Shown piece after piece: positions 42,437 through 51,242 of a stretch of DNA of 64,000 nt. The stretch comes from Salinisphaera sp040361255. Its GTDB lineage: Bacteria > Pseudomonadota > Gammaproteobacteria > Nevskiales > Salinisphaeraceae. The position numbers and the translations under genes were made by a program. Position 1 is the stretch's first letter. Every line of letters begins with the position of its first letter. The stretch spans positions 124,001 through 188,000 of the forward strand of contig NZ_APNG01000005.1 in the NCBI RefSeq assembly GCF_040361255.1, written 5' to 3'. The notes beneath the pieces are model-generated. The model had not been told where the DNA came from, did not search any database, and saw nothing but the letters and a program-made list of their open reading frames with translations.

Positions 42437-43882
42437 TCAGCTGCGCATGCGCAGCGTGGCAACGATCCGGCTGGCCAGCACCGCCAGTGTGGCCGCGATA
42501 AACGGGTTCACCGCAAAACGAAAGCGCTGGTTTTCGTCCACTTCGAAGGCATTGCCGATCACGCTGACGTACATGATGTTGAGCCACAGAAAGATCAGCG
42601 TGGCATCGACTGCGCTCACCCGGCGCCTGATCGCACAGCGAACGAGCACGAACAGACCGTAGAGCACGGCCAGCGTATAGCCGATCGTGATCAGAATACC
42701 GATCTGGCCGTCTTCGAGATCGAATTTCGGTTCGGTGGGATAGATCGGCTGGCCGGCCAGCAACAGTGAAAACGCGCGGCTGTAGGGTTCGATCGCGGCC
42801 CGGTTGTCCTGCAGGAACGGATAATCGCTGGAGGGGCGCATGAACATCAACCACGCCGTGCCCATCGATTGCAGATAAAACTCGGGATGGATGCGCACCG
42901 CGGTGATGGCATCGGCCAGCGCCTGCTCCGACACATCCGCATAGGCCAGATGGTTGTAGTTCACATGGCCGGTGGACTTGCGCTTCTGATCGAGCACGGT
43001 GATGCCGGTGGGTTCGACCTTGTCGAAGATGTCGGCATACGCCTCGGGCGTGTTGAAGGGGAAATCCATTAGCGCCATGTCAGTGAGCGTACCGGCGGCG
43101 ACCATGCGCTCGCGCTCGGGTTTGTCGATGGCCAGGGTCGTAAGTTTGGACAGACTCATGCCCATCCAGTCGGAGGTGGCGAAATGGCCGGTGACCATCA
43201 GATTCTTGCCGTACAGGGCGAACACCAGCACAAGCGGCACGAGCGCGGCCGCGAACACGGCCTTGCGATGGCCCGGCAGTACCAGCCCGCAGAACAGGGC
43301 CAGCACCACGAACCATTGCCACTGGAACATGGAGCGCGTATAGATCAACGCCGCCATGGCGAAAAACAGTGCCAGCGCGCGCACGAATGTGAAGCGTTCC
43401 ATGCACAGATGAAACAGCCAGGCGATGGTGCCCAGCAGCGCCAGAATCATCAGCGTGTAATAGGGAATCGCCTCGTAGAGTACGAGCGCGGGGGTGAGCA
43501 TGAACAGCGTCGCTACGCCGAAGGCCAGCTTCGGGTTGTCGGTGAGCTTGCGCACCAGCGAATACAGCAGCAGCACGCTGGCAATGGCCAGCGCGCTGTA
43601 GAGCGCACGAAACGCGATGGTGAGGGTGAGCGGATCGTCCCCGAGCTTGAGCACCAGGCCGATGACGAGGTTGTACAGCGGCGGCTGGCCCGGCATGTAG
43701 AACAGGCTTTCGGCCAGGTTTTCGCGTAGCAGTACCGGATCGAGTAGCTGCCAGGAGGTCGCGATCGGTTCCAGGTCGAAACGTACGCCCGCGGCGAAGA
43801 AACACAGCCGCGATATCACATAAATACCGATCAGCCAGAGTGCCGGATGGTCCGAGGGGTAATGAAACGCGTCTTTCTTCAT
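42437..43882 (-). CDS. Membrane glycosyltransferase, GT-C/PMT-like
   Basis: 481 residues with about eleven hydrophobic segments (ALWLIGIYVISRLCFFAAGV first). After the first there is an extra-cytoplasmic loop FYMPGQPPLYNLVIGLVLKL, as in GT-C enzymes where the donor Asp/Glu sits in the first large loop; RFDLEPIATSW carries candidate Asp/Glu residues. Such proteins use a lipid-phosphate sugar to glycosylate targets on the outer face. It is the last of five genes whose others could make polyprenyl-phosphate arabinose (or ribose), so it is the probable transferase. Pseudomonas TfpW adds D-arabinofuranose to pilin and is a plausible analogue. Thirteen bases follow the SDR gene. Confidence 0.75.
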   Translation of the reverse strand: MKKDAFHYPSDHPALWLIGIYVISRLCFFAAGVRFDLEPIATSWQLLDPVLLRENLAESLFYMPGQPPLYNLVIGLVLKLGDDPLTLTIAFRALYSALAIASVLLLYSLVRKLTDNPKLAFGVATLFMLTPALVLYEAIPYYTLMILALLGTIAWLFHLCMERFTFVRALALFFAMAALIYTRSMFQWQWFVVLALFCGLVLPGHRKAVFAAALVPLVLVFALYGKNLMVTGHFATSDWMGMSLSKLTTLAIDKPERERMVAAGTLTDMALMDFPFNTPEAYADIFDKVEPTGITVLDQKRKSTGHVNYNHLAYADVSEQALADAITAVRIHPEFYLQSMGTAWLMFMRPSSDYPFLQDNRAAIEPYSRAFSLLLAGQPIYPTEPKFDLEDGQIGILITIGYTLAVLYGLFVLVRCAIRRRVSAVDATLIFLWLNIMYVSVIGNAFEVDENQRFRFAVNPFIAATLAVLASRIVATLRMRS

Positions 43883-43895
43883 GGACCGTCGATCC

Positions 43896-44633
43896 CTAAA
43901 GCCCGGTGCGATGAAAGATCGCCCGCGGCAGCGCGGTGATGATGGTCATGATCAAACGCCAGAAGCCGGGGGTGTAGCACACGGCCGTGCCTTTCTCGAT
44001 GGCCTTGTGAATATCACCGCCGACCTTCTCGGGGCTGGCGAACAGCGGGCCCTTGTCGAAATCGGCGGTCATGGGTGTATCGACCATGCCGGGGCGAATG
44101 GTCACCACCTGCACGCCGGCCTTGAACAGGCGATGGCGCAGACCGTCCATGAAGGCGTTCAGGCCGGCCTTGGCACTGCCGTAGACATAGTTGCTGGCAC
44201 GGCCGCGATCGCCGGCCACCGACGAAATCGCGGCGATCGTGCCGTGGCCCTGGCGTTCGAAGCGATTGGCGATATCGGTGAGCAGGGCAACAACGCTCAC
44301 CGCATTGGTATGCCAGGCGGCCACCGCCGCTGCGGGATCGGCCGCGCAGGCCTGCTGGTCGGGCAGGGTGCCGTAGGCAACCAGCACCGTATCCAGGCCG
44401 CCGAGGGCGGCCTCAGCCGCATCGATCATCGGCGCGTGGGCAGACAGATCGTCGGCATCCATGACCTGTGTGGCCACGGTGGATGCGCCGCGCACTTTCA
44501 GGTCGTCGGCGATGGCTTTCAGCCGGGCTTCGTTGCGCCCGGTCAGAAACAGTGCATCGCCGCTGGCGGCAAAACGACGGGCGGTCTGTTCGGCGATGGT
44601 CGAGGTCGCGCCGACGATCAGGATTTTTCGCAT
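43896..44633 (-). CDS. Short-chain reductase, DprE2-like
   Basis: 245 residues. ILIVGATSTIAEQTARRF gives an atypical glycine-rich loop (GATSTIA) found in DprE2-like SDRs. TGRNEARLKAIADDLKVRG follows, then SSVAGDRGRASNYVYGSAK, which contains the catalytic Tyr-Lys. DprE2 reduces the 2-keto intermediate of decaprenyl-phosphoryl-ribose to the arabinose product. The start ATG 44633 is chosen because MRKILIVGA is the family N-terminus and GAGTG lies upstream; the frame runs to 44684. Lies 280 bases after the DprE1-like gene. Confidence 0.87.
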   Translation of the reverse strand: MRKILIVGATSTIAEQTARRFAASGDALFLTGRNEARLKAIADDLKVRGASTVATQVMDADDLSAHAPMIDAAEAALGGLDTVLVAYGTLPDQQACAADPAAAVAAWHTNAVSVVALLTDIANRFERQGHGTIAAISSVAGDRGRASNYVYGSAKAGLNAFMDGLRHRLFKAGVQVVTIRPGMVDTPMTADFDKGPLFASPEKVGGDIHKAIEKGTAVCYTPGFWRLIMTIITALPRAIFHRTGL

Positions 44634-44713
44634 ATCACTCGCTCGACTTTTTAGACGAAGACGTTCGTGCATTGGGTGAGACACTCAGCTGGCTGAGTCC
44701 AGGAAAGTATTTT

Positions 44714-44910
44714 GTCTGCAAATAAACGCGAATACGCGCAAATAAGGCAGGAGAAAATGCTTTGCATTCGCAGGCTTTTAGCCACAGGCGCAATCAAGCC
44801 ATCAACTGAGATTTCTACATAAAAAGACGATGGTCCGCAGATGCCGCGGATTAGCGTCGATGAGTAAGTAAAAGGTACGTATTTGCGCTCATTGGCGTTC
44901 ATTTGCGGGC
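44714..44910. repeat. Dispersed-repeat cluster inside the arabinose-type operon
   Basis: The 280-base gap (44634-44913) between the DprE1-like and DprE2-like genes holds an inverted three-decamer copy at 44714-44743 (GTCTGCAAAT, AAACGCGAAT, ACGCGCAAAT), a GTCCGCAGAT-type arm near 44834-44868 and a direct copy at 44881-44910 (ATTTGCGCTC, ATTGGCGTTC, ATTTGCGGGC). No gene is seen in the gap. Confidence 0.75.
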
Positions 44911-44913
44911 TTT

Positions 44914-46242
44914 TCATTTTCCATGATTGTTCTGATCCGTTACGCGTCGCCAGAAATTCGAGGAAAAAGCCGGGTCCACAAAGGTCTTGAAGCGTTCCAG
45001 ATTGGGGAAATACTCGTCGAACGCGGCTGCGCTCATGCGCGCATCCTTGGCCGGATACACCGCACCGCCCGCTGCGCGCACGATGTCGTCGAGCGCCTCC
45101 AGCAGCTCGAACGTTTCGCGCCCGCGGTTGGGAAAGTCCAGCGCCAGTGTCACGCCCGGGCGCGGAAACGACATCAGCCCGGGCGATGGCACATCGCCGA
45201 ATACCTTGAGCACCGACAGAAACGAGCCTGCCCCGGCTGCGGCGATACGTTCCAGCAGCTCGGCTACGGCATCGCGCGCGTCGGCGTGTGGCACCACGCA
45301 CTGATACTGCAGGAAGCCGTTCGGCCCGTAGGCACGGTTCCAGTGCCTGATGCCATCCAGCGGGTAGAAATACGGCTGGTAGTGCTGGGTGTCGCGGCTG
45401 CGCGCCTTGAGCTTGCGCCGAAAATAGAGCGTGTTGAGCGGGCGCAGGGTGAGCGGGTTGATCATCGACACCGGGGTGACGAAAGGAAACGTCGGCCCGC
45501 CGCGCTTGCGCGGGTCCGGCTGCTGGCCGAGTGCGGGTTTGTGATTGGCCCGCATGAACCAGCCGCGGCCGAGATTCGCGCCGCGCGCGCTGCAGTCCAC
45601 CCAGGCGACCGTATATTCGTAGTCGCGGTCGGAGGCGGCGGATAGTTCGAAGAACTCATCCAGATTGGCAAAGCGCAGCGTGTCCACGTCCATGAACGGG
45701 CCTTCGATACGCTTGAGCGCGACCGTGGCTTTGGTCACCAGCCCGGTCAGCCCCAGCCCGCCGATGGTGGCCGCGAACCACTCGCGGTTTTCCTCGGGCG
45801 TGCATACGAGCGTGCTGCCGTCCGAACGCAGCAGTTCCAGCTCGCGTACATGACAGCCGAAGGTGCCGGCCACGTGATGATTCTTGCCGTGGACATCGTT
45901 GGCAATCGCGCCCCCCACCGATACGAACTGGGTGCCCGGTGTGACCGGTAGAAACCAGCCCTGGGGCACGGCCAGTTCCAGAATATCGGCCAGCAGCACG
46001 CCGGCCTCGCATTCAATGATGCCGCTGGCCGGGTCGAAGGCGATGAACCGGTCGAGGCTGCCCATATCCAGCAGCGTACCGTCGTTGTTCAGACAGCTGT
46101 CGCCGTAGCTGCGGCCATTGCCGTAGGCCAGTAGCGGCGTATCCGAGGCGGGCAATACGCTCGGCCGCGCGCCCGGGCGCTGGACGCGGGCAGGGTGGCT
46201 GGCCGGATAGCGGCCCCAGGATGGATGGCTCGATGCGCTCAT
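44914..46242 (-). CDS. FAD-dependent oxidoreductase, DprE1-like
   Basis: 442 residues of the VAO flavin family. YGNGRSYGDSCLNNDGTLLD is the FAD pyrophosphate loop, GVLLADILELAVPQGWFLPV with TPGTQFVSVGGAIANDVHGK follows, and HGKNHHVAGTFGCHV is where DprE1 carries its His. DprE1 oxidises the ribose moiety of decaprenyl-phosphoryl-ribose at C2. The mycobacterial drug-reactive Cys region reads GVTLALDFPN here, so the Cys appears replaced by Ala. Start ATG 46242 lies 35 bases after the UbiA-type gene. With the SDR this gives a complete epimerising pair. Confidence 0.88.
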   Translation of the reverse strand: MSASSHPSWGRYPASHPARVQRPGARPSVLPASDTPLLAYGNGRSYGDSCLNNDGTLLDMGSLDRFIAFDPASGIIECEAGVLLADILELAVPQGWFLPVTPGTQFVSVGGAIANDVHGKNHHVAGTFGCHVRELELLRSDGSTLVCTPEENREWFAATIGGLGLTGLVTKATVALKRIEGPFMDVDTLRFANLDEFFELSAASDRDYEYTVAWVDCSARGANLGRGWFMRANHKPALGQQPDPRKRGGPTFPFVTPVSMINPLTLRPLNTLYFRRKLKARSRDTQHYQPYFYPLDGIRHWNRAYGPNGFLQYQCVVPHADARDAVAELLERIAAAGAGSFLSVLKVFGDVPSPGLMSFPRPGVTLALDFPNRGRETFELLEALDDIVRAAGGAVYPAKDARMSAAAFDEYFPNLERFKTFVDPAFSSNFWRRVTDQNNHGK

Positions 46243-46277
46243 GGCCGTAGCCTATCGATTACCGCGGCACCCATCGA

Positions 46278-47744
46278 TCAGATCGCCGAGAACATGATCA
46301 ACGCCCCGAGCAGCACGCATACACGGCTGCCGTTGTCCTTGGCGGCGAACACGATCGGATCGTCATGCATCTGCCCGCGCAGCGTCTTGAGCCAGATTCG
46401 GCTGATCCAGTACAGCACGACCGGACACAGCAGCCAGATACGGGCCGGGTGTTCGTAGTGATTGGTGATATCGGGGCTGTTGATATACAGCGCCAGAATC
46501 ACCACCGCGGTATAGCCGGCCGCCGTACCCAGACTGCGCAGCGGGGCCAGGTCGTCGGCAATATAACCGCGCCCGAGGGGCGCATCACCGCTGTGTTTTT
46601 CCATGACCAGCAGTTCGGTGCAGCGCTTGGCCATGGCCAGGCTCAGAAAGATCGACATCGACAGCGCCAGCAGCCAGAACGACAACGGAATGCCGGTGGC
46701 CGCGCCGCCGGCAATGATGCGCAGCGTATACAGCGCGGCGAGCGTGAGCACGTCGATGAGCGCCAGCTGTTTCAGGCCCAGCGAATAGGCCAGGGTGACC
46801 AGGTAATAACAGACCAGTACCAGCCAGAAGAACGGCGGCAGGAATGCGGCGATCACGATGGCCGCGCCCAGCAGCACAGGAATGGCCATCACGCCCTGGG
46901 CGATAGGGATACGCCCCGAGGCGAACGGGCGCTCGCGCTTGCGCGGGTGCTGGCGATCGTCGCCGAGATCGACCAGATCGTTGAGGATATACACGCTCGA
47001 GGCGAGCAGGCTGTAGGCGATGAAGGCCAGCACGGCCATGCTGATCATGCCGAAATCCGCATACTGATGCGCGGCCAGCAACGGCACGAAAATCAACACG
47101 TTCTTGGCCCACTGGTGCACGCGCAGGGCCTTGGTCCAGGTCCGCCAGGTGGTCTTTTCCGGCGGAAAGCTGGCGCCGACGTCGTAGGTTGCGTTCGCGC
47201 TGCGCTCGAGCTTGTCGCTGGCATTGACCAGCACCGCCTTGCGCGCATGCTTCCAGATCGCGTGGTCGACGTCGTGATCGCCGGCATAGTCGAAGGGCAC
47301 ATCGCCGACTTCGTTACGGATCGCGGCCAGTTTGTCGTCGCCGGAAAGGTTGGTATGGGCGTCGCTGGCGAGCACCACGTCGAAAAGCTGCAGGTGTTCG
47401 GCGACCTGATGGGCGTATTTCTCGTTGGCGGCCGTCGCCAGAATCAGTTGCCGGCCCTTGGCTTTTTCTTCTTTCAGATAGTCGATCAACGCCTGGTTAT
47501 AGGGCAAGTGTTCGATGCCCAGGTCGGCGCGGTCGGCAATTCTGGCCTTCAGTGTGGCGCGCCCGGCGCGCAGCCACCCGGGCAGCTTCACCAGGCTCTG
47601 TGGCGAGCTTTTGGCCAGCACGAATGCCGATTCCACCAGCAGGTCGGAATGCACCAGCGTGCCGTCGATATCGACGACCAGCGGAATATCGGCAATCGGA
47701 ATGTCAGTGGATGATTCGGAAAAAGCCTGGGAACTCATTCGCAA
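46278..47744 (-). CDS. HAD domain fused to UbiA-type prenyltransferase (decaprenyl-P phosphoribosyl type)
   Basis: 488 residues. Residues 1-200 are a HAD-superfamily phosphatase-like domain with VDIDGTLVHSD and a later GDHDVDHAIW. From about 205 the UbiA domain begins (TWTKALRVHQWAKNVLIFVP), with the first Asp-rich motif NDLVDLGDDRQHPRKRERPF and a second region YSLGLKQLALIDVLTL, plus nine or so helices. Rv3806c-type enzymes join phosphoribosyl-PP to polyprenyl phosphate, and the HAD domain could remove the 5'-phosphate. The fusion order (HAD then UbiA) explains the missing separate phosphatase. Start at 47744; the second Met (MSSQAF) is an alternative. Inner membrane. Confidence 0.87.
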   Translation of the reverse strand: MRMSSQAFSESSTDIPIADIPLVVDIDGTLVHSDLLVESAFVLAKSSPQSLVKLPGWLRAGRATLKARIADRADLGIEHLPYNQALIDYLKEEKAKGRQLILATAANEKYAHQVAEHLQLFDVVLASDAHTNLSGDDKLAAIRNEVGDVPFDYAGDHDVDHAIWKHARKAVLVNASDKLERSANATYDVGASFPPEKTTWRTWTKALRVHQWAKNVLIFVPLLAAHQYADFGMISMAVLAFIAYSLLASSVYILNDLVDLGDDRQHPRKRERPFASGRIPIAQGVMAIPVLLGAAIVIAAFLPPFFWLVLVCYYLVTLAYSLGLKQLALIDVLTLAALYTLRIIAGGAATGIPLSFWLLALSMSIFLSLAMAKRCTELLVMEKHSGDAPLGRGYIADDLAPLRSLGTAAGYTAVVILALYINSPDITNHYEHPARIWLLCPVVLYWISRIWLKTLRGQMHDDPIVFAAKDNGSRVCVLLGALIMFSAI

Positions 47745-47778
47745 GAACCTATGGAAAGTGGAGCGCTTAGCACGTCAG

Positions 47779-48723
47779 CTAGCTAGGCAAGACCGCGCGC
47801 CGGCGGTCGAGTTCGATCGCGGCGAGACTGATCAGCCCCAGCACGACCGCAAACCACAGCGTGGCCACGCGGGCGATCAGGGTGATGGCAAGGGCGGTGG
47901 TCGCATCCACGCCCGAGAGCTTGAGCAGCAGCACCATCACGGCTTCGGTACTGCCCAGCCCGCCGGGAATGAACGACAGCGCGCCCACGAGCATGCTCAC
48001 GGCATAGATGCCGATGGCGGTGAAAAACGCCAGCTCGATATCCAGGCCGTGGGCGATGACATACAGCGACACGCCTTCGGCCGCCCAGGCGACCAGGCCG
48101 ACCGCGAGGCCGGCATAGAGTGGTTTGCGCCCCAGCAGGGCAAATGCCTGCTCCCACGCGGAAACCGCACCGTGGACCACATTCTGGAGCTTGCCCTGCG
48201 GGTTGGCGCTGCGCTGCTGCATGTAAACGAGCAGACGGCGCTGGCGAATGGCCACCAGCAGACCCGCGAGCACGGCCAGCGGCACGATCACCCACCAGAT
48301 ATAGTTGGAAAACGCGATCAGCACGAGCGTGGCCAGCAATGCGATCGCAAGCAGGTCGATGAAGCGTTCGGCAAAGAAGGCCGCCAGGCTATGGGCATAG
48401 GGCACGCCATGCCGGGCCAGATAAAGCGATCGCATGCCTTCGCCGGCCTTGCCGGGCGTGGTCGTCAGCGCAAAGCCGGCGATATAGATCACGCCGTCGC
48501 GCAGCAGTCCCACGCGATCGCCCAGCCAGTACAGATAGCCGTGCCAGCGCCCGAAACGCAGCGCATAGTTGAACAGCGATAGCGCCAGAATCGCCAGCCA
48601 CCAGTGCAGCGCGAGCTGGCGCATGGCCGCGAACGTGCGCTCGGCGTCGATGCCCGCCACCAGGGTGACGTAGAGCAGCAACGCAAGGCCAAGCGAGAAA
48701 ATGATGGTTCTTTTACGGGGCAA
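47779..48723 (-). CDS. UPF0104/AglD-type membrane protein
   Basis: 314 residues, about eight hydrophobic helices, family of lysyl-phosphatidylglycerol-synthase transmembrane domain proteins. IYIAGFALTTTPGKAGEGMR is the family signature; SFIPGGLGSTEAVMVLLL is the second. Members are tentatively linked to lipid-linked sugar flipping or lipid handling; here a role in moving the polyprenyl-phosphate sugar is plausible. The start appears to be TTG at 48723, seven bases after GAGG; no in-frame ATG lies nearby. It is the first gene of the five-gene operon, 34 bases before the HAD-UbiA gene. Confidence 0.82.
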   Translation of the reverse strand: MPRKRTIIFSLGLALLLYVTLVAGIDAERTFAAMRQLALHWWLAILALSLFNYALRFGRWHGYLYWLGDRVGLLRDGVIYIAGFALTTTPGKAGEGMRSLYLARHGVPYAHSLAAFFAERFIDLLAIALLATLVLIAFSNYIWWVIVPLAVLAGLLVAIRQRRLLVYMQQRSANPQGKLQNVVHGAVSAWEQAFALLGRKPLYAGLAVGLVAWAAEGVSLYVIAHGLDIELAFFTAIGIYAVSMLVGALSFIPGGLGSTEAVMVLLLKLSGVDATTALAITLIARVATLWFAVVLGLISLAAIELDRRRAVLPS

Positions 48724-48978
48724 GGCACGGCCTCATGGCAACACCGCCGATCAACCGGCGGGCAAGGATACTGGTAGCGACAGGCCGAGCGAGATGTGTT
48801 CCCGCACAGCCGAACACGCGCTCCACGCGCGCGTTGTCTTCATCCCCGTTCGTGCCTCGAACCAGACGTTCGAATACGTATAGCTTAGCGCAAACCGACC
48901 AGCCGGCATCAAGTCGTGCACAAGATCGCGCCGATACAAAACACCCGACAGGCTGCCCGTAATGGCGCTTTCCCCTTA

Positions 48979-49253
48979 GGGAAGCTCTGCATAACCTCTC
49001 GCGGATCGCGTTCGAGTCCTCACAGACGGTGCGGCAAGGCGCCCAAGCGCAGCGCCTGCCTTATTGGCAGGTCAAGCTTGGCAACGCAGCCGCGGCGTCT
49101 GTGAGGCCGAACCCCTTGCGGGCCGGGGCTTTGTGCGCGCTTGATCGGCGTCAGTGTTCGCTATCGTGCAACGAGCACGCTACGCTCTCACTTCCTTGTC
49201 AATCACGCGCAAAGCACGCCGGCGCGACCGTGACAGGTTGTGCAGAGCTTCCC
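48979..49253. mobile_element. MITE-like element with near-perfect 19-bp terminal inverted repeats
   Basis: The left end GGGAAGCTCTGCATAACCT (48979-48997) and the right end (49235-49253), read inward, agree at 18 of 19 bases, with weaker similarity for a further 14 bases. The 275-bp interior codes nothing convincing. TA dinucleotides lie directly outside each end (48977-48978 and 49254-49255); seen as four bases the flanks are TTAG and CTAG, compatible with an IS5-like YTAR target. No transposase is nearby, so it is a non-autonomous element or a decayed IS. The remaining sequence between 48724 and 49318 contains no gene I can support. Confidence 0.77.
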
Positions 49254-49318
49254 TAGAATGCCCCTCCGGGTCGACGGCTTGCGCGTCGTACCTTTTCGTT
49301 TCAACCGCGAGATCCAAC

Positions 49319-51067
49319 ATGGCCGAATACCGTGCGCCCACCCGCGATATGCTCTTCGTACTCAACGAAGTGCTCGACGACCAACGTATCCGTGATCTAC
49401 CCGGTTATGAGGACTACGAGCCGGAAACCGTCTCTGCCGTACTCGACGAGGCCGCGCGCTTTGCCTCGGATGTCCTCTCGCCGCTCAATTGGTCGGGCGA
49501 CCGGGAAGGTGTGCACTGGAGCGAAGACGGCATCGTCGCGGCCGAGGGCTTTGGTGCGGCCTATAGCCAGTATGTCGAAGGCGGCTGGAATGGCCTGACG
49601 GGCTCGGCCGATCATGGCGGCATGGGCATGCCACGCGTGCTGGGTGCGGCAGCCATGGAAATGTGGAACGCGGGCAACATGTCGTTCGCGCTTTGCCCGC
49701 TGCTGACCGCCAGTGCCGTCGAAGCCCTGGAAAACCACGGCAACGACGAACTCAAGCAGACCTATCTCGACAAGCTCGTGACCGGCGAATGGACGGGCTG
49801 CATGGATCTGACCGAGCCCCAGGCCGGTTCCGATCTCGCCCAGGTGCGTACCAAGGCGCAACCCGATGGCGACGCCTATCGTCTGTTCGGCCAGAAGATC
49901 TATATCACCTGGGGCGAGCACGACATGGCGGATAACATCATCCATTTCGTGCTCGCGCGCCTGCCGGATGCGCCCGCCGGTGTGAAAGGCATCTCACTGT
50001 TTCTGGTGCCCAAATTCATTCTCGATGAAAACGGCCAGCCCGGTGAGCGCAACGACATGCGCTGTGCGTCGGTCGAGCACAAACTCGGCATTCATGCCTG
50101 CCCGACCTGCACCATGAGCTTTGGCGAGGATGGCAAGGGCGCGCTCGGCTATCTCGTGGGCGAGGAAAACAAGGGCCTGGCGCATATGTTCACGATGATG
50201 AACGCGGCCCGTCATGCCATGGGGGTACAGGGCCTGGGCATCGCCGATCGCGCCTATCAGCGCGCGCTCGAATACGCCTGCGATCGCCAGCAGGGCGGGC
50301 GCGCCATCGTCGAACATGCCGACGTCAAACGCATGCTGCTATCCATGCGCTCCCAGACCGATGTACTGCGTGCCATGTGTCTGGATTCGGCCAGTGCCCT
50401 GGATATCGCCGAACGCAGCGATAACGAAGAAGAACGCGCCGCCGCCCAGGCCCGTGCCGATGTCATGATCCCGGTGGTCAAGGCCTGGGGCACGGAACTG
50501 GGTGTGGATATCGCCAATACCGGCATCCAGGTGCATGGCGGCATGGGCTTCGTGGAAGAAACCGGCGCAGCCCAGTATCTGCGCGATGCGCGTATCGCGC
50601 CCATCTATGAAGGCACCAACGGTATTCAGGCCATCGACCTGGTCGGGCGCAAGCTCATTCGCGACGAAGGTCGCGGCATGCGCGCCCTCATCGCCGATAT
50701 TCGGGCCACTGCCGATGGCAGCGCCGAGGGTGCGAACGAACACCCGGCACTGTCCGATGCGCTGGAGCTGCTCGAAACCGCCACCGATACGCTGCTGGAA
50801 GCCGGTCGCGATGCGGCCATGGCCAATGCCTTCAACTACCTCATGCTCTGCGGGACCGTGTTCGGTGGCTGGTATGCCGCGCGTATCGCGGACGTGGCGA
50901 AAAACGCACTGGACAACGGCACCGACGAGCTCGATTTCTACGAAGCCCGGCAGGCCTGTGCCCGCTTCTATGTGCGCCAGATTCTGCCCAAGGCACGCGG
51001 GTATGCCGCGATGATTCAGGCCGGGCCGGCGGTTGTCGATTCGGTGGATGCGCAGCGGCACCTGTAG
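49319..51067 (+). CDS. Long-form acyl-CoA dehydrogenase (about 580 residues)
   Basis: 582 residues, FAD-dependent. The first helix-rich domain begins MAEYRAPTRDMLFVLNEVLD and the classical FAD/substrate region DLTEPQAGSDLAQVRTKA is present; GIQVHGGMGFVEETGA is the second signature, and QYLRDARIAPIYEGTNGIQA holds the catalytic-Glu stretch (YEGTNG). About 130 residues after that form the C-terminal extension of the long class, as in PA0506-type FadE enzymes and DmdC. It oxidises acyl-CoA to 2-enoyl-CoA; DmdC prefers 3-methylthiopropionyl-CoA, which sequence alone cannot confirm. ATG 49319 follows GAGAT; a longer frame back to 49154 runs into the MITE and is not real. Confidence 0.9.
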   Translation: MAEYRAPTRDMLFVLNEVLDDQRIRDLPGYEDYEPETVSAVLDEAARFASDVLSPLNWSGDREGVHWSEDGIVAAEGFGAAYSQYVEGGWNGLTGSADHGGMGMPRVLGAAAMEMWNAGNMSFALCPLLTASAVEALENHGNDELKQTYLDKLVTGEWTGCMDLTEPQAGSDLAQVRTKAQPDGDAYRLFGQKIYITWGEHDMADNIIHFVLARLPDAPAGVKGISLFLVPKFILDENGQPGERNDMRCASVEHKLGIHACPTCTMSFGEDGKGALGYLVGEENKGLAHMFTMMNAARHAMGVQGLGIADRAYQRALEYACDRQQGGRAIVEHADVKRMLLSMRSQTDVLRAMCLDSASALDIAERSDNEEERAAAQARADVMIPVVKAWGTELGVDIANTGIQVHGGMGFVEETGAAQYLRDARIAPIYEGTNGIQAIDLVGRKLIRDEGRGMRALIADIRATADGSAEGANEHPALSDALELLETATDTLLEAGRDAAMANAFNYLMLCGTVFGGWYAARIADVAKNALDNGTDELDFYEARQACARFYVRQILPKARGYAAMIQAGPAVVDSVDAQRHL

Positions 51068-51137
51068 CGGTTTACCCGCGCCAGCCTGCGAATACGGTGG
51101 CCATGCCGTATCCGCAGTGACGGTCGTATGTTTCGAT

Positions 51138-51163
51138 GGGCGTGGCCGGTAGCGGCCACGCCC
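51138..51163. terminator. Strong hairpin between convergent genes
   Basis: A perfect 11-bp stem (GGGCGTGGCCG, loop GTAG, complement) lies between the acyl-CoA dehydrogenase and the converging sulfotransferase gene. No T run on either strand, so it may act as a bidirectional pause or processing hairpin. Confidence 0.4.
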
Positions 51164-51242
51164 GTCGACGCCCTGCCGTCCGCGGCCGCGGTCACGACGC
51201 GGGGGCCTATCGCGCCGGCCATTGTACTTCGCTACCCCGCGG

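Noticed and set aside
48998..49040. tRNA-like T-loop sequence inside the MITE-like element
   Set aside because: GTTCGAGTCC resembles a T-loop, but the flanking five bases do not pair and no other cloverleaf arms fit.
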